Below are positions 12,485 through 22,561 of a DNA stretch of 64,000 bases, piece after piece. The notes beneath the pieces are model-generated. The model searched no databases, was not told the origin of the DNA, and was given only the letters and a program-made list of their open reading frames with translations. This DNA is from Dipteronia dyeriana. Taxonomy: Eukaryota > Streptophyta > Magnoliopsida > Sapindales > Sapindaceae. The first letter of the stretch is position 1, and the number at the start of each line of letters is the position of its first letter. The translations under genes were made by a program, and so were the position numbers. The stretch spans positions 31,546,074 through 31,610,073 of the forward strand of contig CM065299.1 of NCBI GenBank assembly GCA_032871835.1, read 5' to 3'.

Positions 12485-14690
12485 ATACAATTTTTGGAGG
12501 ACCATCTACTGGGAAAAGCAACTAAGAACGAACTCAGGAAATTAGAGAAGCAATAGAAGCAAGGAATAACTTTGAGGTGAACTCGGTTGAGCCAGCCCTG
12601 AAAAGGGTAAAGGAAATGTGGGACCCGATAATATGCACAGAAGCAGATTCCCATGGCTTCGATGTTCGGCCAAATGACGCCTTGGTCATAAGTGCCCGGA
12701 TTGGACACCGGGAAGTCAGAAGAATCCTGATAGATAATGGAAGCTCAGCAGACATTCTCAATGTAGCCATCTACGACAAACTCAGGTTAGACCGAAAAGA
12801 TCTACAGCTCTTCCATACTTCACTCAGAGGGTTTGGCAGGATTGAGGTCAGATCACTCGGGACGGTCAAGCTACCCGTAAAGATTGGAATGGTACCATGC
12901 CAGAGGACTGTCCTACTTGACTTCGTGGTGGTAGATTTAGACAATTGGCCTTATAATGCATTATTGGGTCGACCATTCCTGAATAAAACAAGAGCTGTGA
13001 CAGCCACTTATGCATTAATGATCAATTTCCCGATAGAGCAGGGGGTAGGGATAGTCAAGGGGTCCCAAGAGATGGCCCAAAGAGCAAACTTGTTAGTATA
13101 TAAAGACAAGAATGATACGGAACAGGTGTACACCATAACGCGGCCAAGTCAGCATAAAGAATTCTTATCATTTGAATTTGATCCAAGGGAAGGGCCGAAT
13201 GAGACCAAAACAGAACCGGTTGAAGAGGTTGTATTAAAAGAAGATGAACCAGATAAGAAGATCAAGATCGGAGCTAACCTGGAAGGGAAAGTCAAGCAAG
13301 ACCTCTCCAATCTGCTTAAAGAGTACAGAGATGTGTTCGCCTGGAGTCACGAAGATATGGTCGAGATAGATGCCCGAATAATATCTCACCATCTCGCTGT
13401 AGACCGGAATGCAAAACCAGTGATACAGAAGAGAAGATCATTCAATCCTGAAAGAAGTCGGGCAATCAAACAAGAGGTGGGAAAGCTACTTGCTACAGGA
13501 TCAATTAGAGAAGTCAACTACTCTCAATGGGTAGCCAATGTAATCCTCGTCTAAAATAAAAATGGGCAATAGAGGATGTGCGTAGATTTTACGGATCTAA
13601 ATAAAGCTTGCCCAAAAGACAGCTTCCCACTTCCAAGGATAGATCAGTTGGTGGATGCAACATCAAGTCATGAATTGCTTAGTTTCATGGATGCCTACTC
13701 AGGGTACAACCAGATCAGGATGAACAAGGCCGACGAGGAAAAAACATCATTCACAACAGATCATGGTTTATACTGTTACACAGTAATGCCCTTCGGTTTA
13801 AAAAATACGGGTGCTACATATCAAAGGCTGGTCAACAGAATCTTCACTCGGTAAATAGGAAGGAACATGGAAGTGTATATTGATGACATGCTGACTAAAA
13901 GTATCTCGGCAAATAAGCATGCCTTGGACCTCCGAGAAACATTTGATGTCCTAAGGAGATACCAGATGAAGTTGAACCCGAACAAATGTTTATTTGGAGT
14001 CCCTTCGAAAAGATTCCTAGGTTTTTAAGTTCACCAAAGAGGAATCAAAGTTAATCCCGAGAAGATTCAGACCCTACAGAAAATGACCTTACCAAAAACG
14101 TTAAAAGAAGTACAGCGCCTAACAGGGTGTTTAGCTTCCTTGGAAAGATTCATCTAAAAGACTACAGACAAGTGCGCACTTTTCTTCAAAATAATCAAAA
14201 AAGGGAAAGGACTCGAATGGATTGAAGAGTACGAGCAGGCATTCTTAAAAATAAAAGAGTACCTAGGACATTCTCCAATTCTCTCAAAACCATAAACAGA
14301 GAAAGTATTTCAGTTATATCTGTCAATTACCGAGCTTGCAGCCAGCTCAGTCTTAGTCAGAACAGAAGATGGAGTGTAGAAACCAGTGTATTATACCAGC
14401 AAGGCACTCGTACCAGCTGAGACCAGATACTCACAGGCGGAGAAAATGGCCTTAGCATTGGTTTCAGCAGTAAAAAAACTGAGACCGTACTTTCAGGCCC
14501 ATACAATCCAGGTTCTCACCGACTGCCCATTAAGACAAATTTTGCAAAAGCCATAAATTTTAGGAAGACTGACCAAATGGGCAATCGAGCTAAGTGAATT
14601 CGACATTCATTATATCCCCAGAACATCCCTCAAAGGACAAGTTGTGGCAGACTTCATAGCCGAGTTCACAGAACTAAACCTAGAAGCAAA
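12485..14690 (+). pseudogene. pol: protease, reverse transcriptase and RNase H (broken)
   Basis: The aspartic protease has its active-site motif (IDNGSSAD) at about 12729-12750. The reverse transcriptase starts around 13320; conserved blocks include CVDFTDLNKACPKDSFPLP (13579-13635), FMDAYSGYNQI (about 13686) and the catalytic YIDDM box (about 13878-13892). The RNase H follows, with YSQAEKMALALVSAVKKLRPYF (about 14428-14493, shown here only as a landmark). Stops interrupt it at 12520, 13552, 13571, 13852, 14026, 14155, 14294, 14378 and 14554 approximately. Several sit where the family has Trp or Gln, consistent with C-to-T/G-to-A decay. This is a dead copy of the replicative enzyme module, continuous with the integrase part. 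Confidence 0.88.
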
Positions 14691-14699
14691 AATAATGTT

Positions 14700-15195
14700 G
14701 GGTAAAAATTTCTCATGGAAACTGTATGTTGATGGTTCTTCAAACACTCATGGCAGCGGGGCAGTGATCGTAGTATGCACTCCAAAATGAGATGATGTCG
14801 AATGTGCCATGAGATTTGATTTTAAAGCAATCAATAATCAAGCCGAGTACGAGGCGCTATTAGCTGGACTCAGAGTCTGCATAGCTCTCGGGGCAGATGA
14901 AGTTGAGATATTCAGCGATTCACAGGTAGTTGTCACCCAGGTTCTGGATGAGTACCAAGCCAAAGATGAAGGTATGATAGCCTACCGTGACATCGCAAAA
15001 CAGCTATTCCAAAAATTTAAAGAATACAAGATTGCTCAGATCCCCAGGGATGAAAATGAAAAAGCAGATGCATTGTCTAAACTAGCGTCAGCAACAACCA
15101 CAATCAGACCAAAGACCATTTCGGTCGCACCCCTCCTTAAATCGAGTACAGCTGAACCAAAGCACTTAGAAATTTTAGAAATCCGAACACCGTAA
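14700..15195 (+). pseudogene. pol: additional (second) RNase H domain
   Basis: A second RNase H-like domain after the normal one. Landmarks are KLYVDGSSNTHGSG (about 14720-14761), NNQAEYEALLAGL (about 14830-14870) and IFSDSQVVVTQV (about 14909-14944), giving the expected D...E...D acidic residues. The presence of both RNase H domains is the diagnostic feature of the Tat lineage. A TGA at about 14788 interrupts it. It lies directly between the first RNase H and the integrase. Confidence 0.85.
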
Positions 15196-16440
15196 GACGG
15201 TTGGATGATTCAGCTGAGAAGGTTCCTGGAAGAAGACATGCTCCCGAAAGATCCCGTATTAGCAAAGCGCATCAGGTATCGATCAGCAAGGTACACATTG
15301 ATCAGAGGAGAATTATACAAAAGGGGGTTTTCCCAAGATCTTCAGAGATGTGTACCAAAAGAAAATACACATCGGATACATCAGGAGATCCACGGGGGAG
15401 TTTGTGGAAACCACACTAGGGGTAGAAGTTTAGCACACAAGGTGCTCAGGCAAGGCTATTACTGGCCTACATTATTCTTAGATGCACAGCAGTGGTCGAA
15501 AAGTTGCAATACTTGTCAAAGAATTGCCAACGATATCCGGCAGCCCCTTGAAAAACTTAGAAATCTCACAGCCCCATGGCCATTCGCCATGTGGGGTTTA
15601 GATCTAATAGGCCCAATGCCAGCTGGAACAGGGGGTGGAACAAAACACGCTATAGTAGCTGTTGACTATTTCACAAAGTGGGCAGAAGCTGAAGCACTAG
15701 TGCATATCACAGAAGAAAACACCACAATTTTTGTGAAAAAGAATATACTTTAAAGGTTTGGAGTTCCAGACACTATAATCACTGACAACGGCATCCAGAT
15801 CGATAACCTAAAATTCAGACAGCTGCGCGAGGAATATCAGATTGCCAATTACTATGCCACACCTACCCATCCTCAAACAAATGGGCAGGTAGAAGCAGTA
15901 AACAAAATCATCAAGCACACTATCAAAGCAAAGTTAGATGCCAAGAAAGGGAGTTGGGTTAAAAAGCTTTCCGAAGTATTATAGGCATACCGGACGACAG
16001 CAAGAACTTCAACAGGAGAGACTCCGTTCACTTTAGCGTTTGGAACAGAAGTTGTTATCCCCATAGAAACATCGTATGCATCACCCCGGGTCAGGCTATA
16101 CGATGAAGAACAGAACATCGATACACTATTGCAAAGTCTAGATGAGCTAGAAGAAAAAAGGGAGAAGTCTCGAATAAGAAATGTGGCATATCAACAAAGA
16201 GTGGCTCACCACTACAATTCTCATGTTCGGATCAGAAAATTCCAACTTGGAGACCTGGTATTCAGGTGGGTATCATTGAACACGAAAAATAAAGCTGCAG
16301 GTTCCCTGGCCGTTAAATGGGAAGGCCCATACAAGATCGAGGGAATAGTTGGTCATGGAGCGTATTGGATTGCACGACCCAATGGAGGGGTTTTACCCCG
16401 ACCATGCAATGCCCAATATGTGAAGATTTTCTATTCTTAA
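15196..16440 (+). pseudogene. pol: integrase (broken)
   Basis: The zinc-binding HHCC region is at about 15378-15530 (H...H and C-NTC pairs: CNTCQRI at 15507). The DDE core follows: WGLDLIGPMP (about 15592), ITDNG (about 15779) and NGQVEAVNK (about 15880-15906) supply D, D and E. The C-terminal part ends with a WEGPYKI...HGAYW module and a true stop at 16438-16440. There is no chromodomain. Internal stops occur at about 15751 and 15982; the second replaces a Trp. Enzyme of integration, inactive in this copy. Confidence 0.87.
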
Positions 16441-16984
16441 ATTATTTTTCTTTTCTTTTTGTTCTTTTTTCTAGTCAGGACAATATTAGTTAGGATAAAT
16501 ATTAGCTGTGGAATTTAAATCTTTGTTGATTTTGCAGTGATAAATAAAAATTACTCGGGATTTCCGAAAGAAAGCATATGACAATAAGAGCATATGGAAG
16601 ATCATGATAATAAGAACATGCAAATAGAATACTCGGGACTATTAAATCCCGAACGGGCGGAGAAGCTCGAAGGAGCATGCCAGCCGAGTAAGGTCAAATT
16701 GACCTTAGCAAAAAGGCAAACCCGATGCACCAGATTCTGGAAAAATGCTCGGGACGCTATCGAAAGAAATTCTGGTGAAATGCGTAGCTGTGTTGAGCAA
16801 TTTTTATTTAAAAAGTTCAACAATTTGGCAAACCCTTGCGCATAAAAACTGGGGAGACGTCATTGGTATTGCGTAAGGACTCGAACATATGATCATGTTG
16901 AGCCTTGATGTAATGTTCGGGTAGCAACCGGGTATGAAACACGAGTATAAACTTGCCTATTTCAAGATGACTCGGTTAATAATA
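16441..16984 (+). other. Post-pol spacer of the Tat element
   Basis: Non-coding spacer between the integrase stop and the 90-bp repeats. Short ORFs only (for example 16594-16845); no domain recognised. The recurring words CTCGGGA and CCCGA are shared with the LTR and the repeat block. Confidence 0.5.
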
Positions 16985-17350
16985 AAGAGTCAGTTTAATA
17001 AGATACTTAGAAATTAAAGTCATTCGGGTAACAGCCGGTTCAATAAGATACTAGGTTAAGTTACCTGAACATCGAATAGCCAATTTAATAAGATACTTGG
17101 CAATTAAAGTCATTCGGGTAACAACCGGTTCAATAAGATACTCGGTTAAGTTACCCGAACATCGAAGAGCCAGTTTAATAAGATACTTGGCAATTAAAGT
17201 CATTCGGGTAACAACCGGTTTAATAAGATACTCGGTTAAGTTACCCGAACATCGAAGAGCCAGTTTAATATGAAACTTGGAAATTAAAGTCATTCGGGCA
17301 ACAACCGGTTTAATAAGATACTCGGTTAAGTTACCCGAACATCAAAGTGA
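16985..17350 (+). repeat. Four 90-bp tandem repeats in the Tat element
   Basis: The landmark CATTCGGGTA (last copy CATTCGGGCA) recurs at 17021, 17111, 17201 and 17291, an exact 90-bp period. Each unit reads through ACCGGTT, AATAAGATACTCGG, TTAAGTTACC(C/T)GAACATCGAA. Copies 2-4 are nearly identical. The array lies between pol and the antisense gene, downstream of that gene's 3' end. Tandem repeats in this spacer are known in Tat elements. Confidence 0.92.
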
Positions 17351-17540
17351 CAGATACTTGGTAAAAAGAATTACAAGGGCCAGTTTAATAAAACACTCGG
17401 CAACAATCAGCAATCAACAGATCAAAACCATTCAATTCAGAATAAGATAGAATTTTATTGATCTCTTAAAAGAATGGCTACAGTTCAAAAAATGGTTCTT
17501 TACAAAAGAATAATAAAGAATTTTCTACAATTCTACAAAA

Positions 17541-20431
17541 TTAAGGTTGTGAGGATTTCGAGCATTTGCCGATACTCGGGTCTGGCACCATTTCGTATTC
17601 ACGGAGCAGACTTTCGTTAGACGGCCAAGCGATAGTGTCGACAGTATCATCCATCCATTGGTTGTAATCCTCACCCGGGACCGGCCCAACATCTGGTATC
17701 ACACCCTCGACCGACTCTTGACTAGCGTAAAAGGTCGAGAGTGAGTGTTCGGACAGAATTTCTAAGTGCATAAAATGAGGCTCTTTGTCTTGGCTGTGGC
17801 AGTAAGCTCTTCATTCCTTCATCTGAGTTCGAAGAGACTCCAAGGACCGGTCTACGTGATGTTTGATTGACAGCTCTCAATTGGCTTGGGCCTTCTCAGT
17901 CGCCCTATTCTTAACTTTAAAGAACTCGCCGGCTGAAACTAGCCCGCGTTGAAACTCCTGAAGGAGTAGGGCATCATAAGCAGGGGATCTTTTAAAGCGA
18001 TCCACCCCTTGTACTTCAAGTTCCAGCCTAGCCTCTCGGGATAAGGACTCAACTGTCAACACTTGGCACTCCAGGTCTTCAATTTTTTGCTCATACGCCG
18101 ACCTTGACTGCTCCGCCTTCTGCTCGGCCTTAAGCATGAATTCTTCAGCAAAAGATAAGAAATTTTGAAGTGATGCTGCCGAAGACGCCCTCTCCTCGGC
18201 CTCAACTTGTTTCGCCAAGCAATGGTCTGCAAATATTTGTTCAGAGCTGACCTCTTACTGATAAGCCGCTTCGACCTAAGCACGACCCTTCTCACTTTCC
18301 TTTAGTTGAGCCTCCAGACGCCTTATTCGATCAGCTTGATGTTGCTGCGTCTGAACTAGCTCAGGAAATTCGGCCACCATCTATAAAGGAATACAATTAG
18401 AAATCTGGCAGACAAGCAAAATAATAAAGAAGGCAGGTATAACTTACATAAGATGCACCGTTAAAGACATTTTGAAGACGTTCGGTCAATGAGCCATCCC
18501 AAAAACTGCTCCAGCAGTTTTCCCCAATGAAAGCTCGATCAGAGGACATCTCCCGCAGCATATCCTGGGGGGAAGGATATGAAGGAACCCCCGAGGGTTC
18601 AGCCCCGAGATTTCCAACCTCAGAGGAAGGGAAAGCCCTGTCCGGTTCTGACGTCGCAGCATCTACTGTCGCTCCAGGACCAACGCTCGGGGGGATCTCA
18701 TCTGCAGCTTTTTCATCGCTTGAATCAATGAATAAGACCACCCGATGGACTTTGAGTGGACAAGTCGGGGAGCTGACTACCTTTCGCTTCTCACCCCGAG
18801 AACGGTGGAAGCTAAGGTCAGCAGCAGGATCTTTCTGGACATCATCCCGGAAAAACTCAAAGAAGTCAAGACTTGCAGGCACTTGACTCATGGAGGCGTT
18901 ACCTCCGTCACCAGTTTCTGACGGCCCAACAGGCTCCTCACCAGGACCCTCACACTGCCTCTCCCCATTATCAGGCAGTTGAGTATCAGTCGGCTCACTC
19001 GGGCCACTCGAACTGCTAGTCTCCCCAGTGGTCGGCTGAAAGTCCTTAGGGACGTATTCGGGGATATGCTCCTCAGCGGCATCAGTCTCCTCATCAGACT
19101 CAGGTGGGGCGATGCCTTCATCGCCTTGAAGAGAAGCATTCTTCCGACTCACCTGAATAATTAACTTTACTTGGCGAGCCTCAAGATCGCAGACGACGTC
19201 CGTATCAAACACTAAAAAAAAATGAACCGCGTCAAAATACAATATATATATATATATAACAATGAAAGGAAAAGGTTGCTAAAATCGCTTACATCTCCTG
19301 CGTTGGCTCGAAATCTTTTCAAAGAAACTAAATTCAATCATCTTCGACTCAATGAATAGATAAGACGTGTTCCTCTTTTCTAGTGTGCGAACTGCCGCCC
19401 GAGCAAGTCTGGTCAGCTCGCCATCACTATAATCGATTTTCTTCTTGTTTCATACATCGGGGGAACAGAAGAATCGAGGGACTTTCAGCACCACTCGAGA
19501 ATCCCCAGATTTGAGGGTGACTTCAAGACCAAGACTTCCTCCAGCAAAGAACCAGTTATTCTTCCAGAATTTGTTGGAGGAAGGGAATCCCCATATAAAG
19601 CCCTTCTTTTCTGGTCGTCAGAAATGTCAACATCCCGACTCACTTTTATCCCCTTGGGGACCCAGCAGTCTGGTGGGTTAGACATAAGGAAGTAAGTCCC
19701 CGTCTTGTTCGACTGCCTTAATGTAAAGAAATTCCTGATCTCATTCGGGGAAGGCGACGACAAATTCATCCGGCTATACATGTTCCACAAGCACATAAAA
19801 ATTTTATAGTTGTTCGGGGCAGCTGAGCCGGAGCGATTCCTGCTTCAGCCAAAAACCAGGCGATAAAAGGCTGAAGAGGAAGAGTGACGCCACAGCAGAG
19901 CATAAATCCGTAGATTGCCACCATGCCCGGGGGAGGGTTCGACGCAGCTCTATCCCCCGCAGGAACCAGAGTGACCGAGTTGGGCAGGTCAAATCGGGAG
20001 TGATACTTCCCTATTTCATCTGGCCCGACCACATTCGGCTTAGTATCAAACCCACTCGGACAGTCAGCAGTAAATGTAAGGCGAGACGCCCTGGACGCCC
20101 CATCAACTTCATTCTCATTGACAATTTGCTCCCTGATCAGAATACTGCATGAGTCATGTTTGCGAACTGCGCTTCTACTTTGATGTTTTCCCATCCTTCG
20201 AAGAGGTACCCTGTGGTCAAAAATATAAGAATCAGAACTAGATGAAGAATTCGATACAGGGCTAAAAGTAACGTCAGGGTGAAGCCTAGAAATATCAACT
20301 TCTAAAAATAGAGGTTCATCAGTAGGGATTTCCTCCAGTAATCTTCTAATACAAGAAACTAACTGGAAATACCCGCGTTCTAACGCGTCGAGAGCGACAT
20401 TAAAAAGACGATGATGGGAAGAGGGCTCCAT
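17541..20431 (-). pseudogene. Antisense extra gene of the Tat element (gypsy-type-transposon domain, coiled coil)
   Basis: A gene on the strand opposite gag-pol, between the 90-bp repeats and the 3' LTR. The first part (20431 to about 19485) resembles the plant 'putative gypsy type transposon' domain: a GFMLCCGVTLPLQPFIAWFL segment, then APAQL, and SPNEIRNFF after it. It is split by a one-base shift in an A/T run near 19790. Two introns are visible: donor GTAAGCG at about 19290 with acceptor T9AG at about 19213, and donor GTAAGTT at about 18448 with acceptor TTTATAG at about 18382. The middle part (19242-18450) is acidic, Ser/Pro-rich and probably disordered. After the second intron comes an Ala/Glu/Lys-rich coiled coil (18218-17877) and a short acidic tail (17771-17541). 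Stops near 18280 and 17840 show decay. Role unknown; possibly a nuclear or DNA-associated accessory protein. Confidence 0.72.
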
Positions 20432-20919
20432 TAAAACTAACCTTGAATAAAGTCCGGTTCAACAGAAAATCGCGACCTTCTGCTTAGAGAAATCTGGGTT
20501 CAGAGAATTTTCTTTCTGCTGCTGAAAAATTTGAGAATGAACCAGCGCAAACTCAATAAAGAATTTAAAGGGGTGGTGACACGAAACCCTAGGATTTCAA
20601 GGCGGGAAAAACCTATGACGAAGCTTGATGACGTAGGCGGCGCTCGGGGAAATATAAAAATCATTTCTAATAAATGATATCGAAAGACGAAGAGACGAAG
20701 GACACGTGTTGAGAAAAGAACTGGCATTTGACATTAAACTCTGAAACGTCACCGTCAAAGAAGATCTCACGTGAGGCGACGAATCGAATTTGTAGGGTCA
20801 CCATTAAGACACGTCATTATGACAAGACGTTTACTCTAGCGCAAAAATGAAAATTAAGATAATTAAAATACTTTTTCCCGAAAGGAAATTTTATTCGGAA
20901 AAAATTTTTTAAGGGGGTC
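20432..20919. promoter_or_regulatory. Spacer with polypurine tract and presumed antisense promoter
   Basis: No gene. The antisense gene must start transcription in or near this 490-bp stretch or in the 3' LTR. AAGGGGGTC at 20911-20919, directly before the 3' LTR, is the polypurine tract that primes plus-strand DNA synthesis. Confidence 0.6.
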
Positions 20920-20920
20920 T

Positions 20921-21782
20921 TGTCGTATGTGAATTTTACCAAGTATACACGTCATCGAAAAAAGGAAGAAAATCATCAGATGGATACCCAAATAGGCATT
21001 CGGGGAACATCCTATAAGGCATCATCGAAAAGAAGAGGCCCGAGTAAACAAGTATTAAGGCAAGACCTACTCGAGATCAACTAAACTATTCTGAATCAAT
21101 TAAATGTACTCGGGGTTAGCAGAAATGCATTTTCTACTCGAGATACATCACTCGGAACCGCTCACATCATATCCTACTCGGGATGAACATGACAACCGAA
21201 CAAGAAGCCTAGAGAGTAATTCGAGTAGAATCACGCACGGATCCTTATCAAAGAATTCTAAAAGGGAAAGAGTGTCAAGCGTAAAGGGTTTCTTATCCGA
21301 GAACACCTCTATTTCTTTAAAAAAAAGACTACGCTCTTATAAGGAAATAAGTCCTTATTGGACTATGTTACCAGAGTCTCATTCAATCTCAATACAAGTC
21401 TCTGAAATAGGAAAGAAGACGAATCTACTTCAAACAAGTAACCGAATCACAGTTAAATACAAAGATCCCGTATTACTTGTACATAGCAGATTAGGGTTCT
21501 ATGAACATATAAATAGATCCATAATCTGGTGAAAATAGATATAAAAAAATCATACAGAACGATTCAGAGAAAAAAAAAAGAGATCGAGAGCTGTAATTAC
21601 TTTCTTCATAGTGGATTTGGCTTGGTTGATCATACAACCGTCCGTGGACGTTTCTCCGATCATCGGAGTTTTACCACGTAAAACTTGTGTCGAATTACTT
21701 CCTTTTTCTCTCCTCTTTGATTTATAGCTAAAATCCAATCATTGTTGGCTTTTCTGACGAAATCCAGAAATCAACGTCAACA
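20921..21782 (+). repeat. 3' LTR of the Tat element
   Basis: 862 bp, TGTCGTATGTG...GTCAACA, with canonical TG and CA ends. It matches the 5' LTR along its length with scattered substitutions. It is followed by the ACTAA duplication at 21783-21787. Confidence 0.94.
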
Positions 21783-21787
21783 ACTAA

Positions 21788-22340
21788 TCTTCTATATTTC
21801 TTCTCCTTTCTAAAATTAAACATAACATAAATATAATAAGAATTTGTAAGATTAAGTAATTAAACTTAACCGAGAGTAATCACAACATATTTATACATAT
21901 AATATTGCTTTTTACAATTGAATCGACCCAAAAGAAGATTATAGTAACAAACAGAAAAGAGATATTGCAGCAAGAGTAAAAAAGATATTTTAAAAACAAA
22001 AAAAAAAAGCAATTATAAAAATTATTAAAAAAATCAAAAACTAGAAATACTCACTTTCCAAAAAAAAAACACTACAAAGTAACAATCTATATATCCCATT
22101 TGTAGATTTGAAATCTCATCACTAAGTACTTGATCATTATGATATAGTGTTGATTAAAAAACCTATGAAAATCAAACAACTTTGGAAGTGACCTTTTAAG
22201 CCTCGATGCAGCTATTTCAGTTTAGTGATATTCATCTGCAAGTGTGAATAACCTTTGGGACAATCTCTTGATTCCTTTAAGACCAATACTAAAAAAACAA
22301 AACGAAACAACATGAAAATTTTAAAACTGCAATACAACAA

Positions 22341-22388
<48 letters not shown>

Positions 22389-22561
22389 TAAAAATTACCA
22401 GGAAAGGATCATCCCAATGTTCATGTTTACAGGAATAACCAAACACATATCCATATGTATTATGATGTTTCGACTGCAAATAAAGAACATCAAAATCGGT
22501 AGAATGAAATAAAAAAAAAGACAATAAATAAATAAAACTTAACATATCTTACTACTGCATT
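21788..22561. other. Intergenic, A/T-rich
   Basis: No gene seen. A TA microsatellite lies at 22343-22385. The first ~40 bp after the target duplication could continue the sequence interrupted at 9859. Confidence 0.5.

Larger units (their letters stand above)
9860..21782 (+). mobile_element. Ty3/gypsy retrotransposon, Tat lineage, complete but inactive
   Basis: An 11.9 kb element with all structural landmarks: 5' LTR, primer-binding site, gag, protease, reverse transcriptase, RNase H, a second RNase H, integrase, a long spacer with 90-bp tandem repeats, an antisense extra gene, polypurine tract and 3' LTR, flanked by ACTAA duplications. The second RNase H between RNase H and integrase, and an extra ORF between pol and the 3' LTR, are hallmarks of the Tat lineage (Retand/Ogre-type). 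Every coding region carries stops or frameshifts, so it could move only with proteins supplied by other copies. The two LTRs differ by a few percent by eye, so insertion is not very recent. Confidence 0.93.

Noticed and set aside
18527..18886. 119-aa plus-strand ORF in the Tat element
   Set aside because: It is the shadow of the antisense gene's acidic exon.
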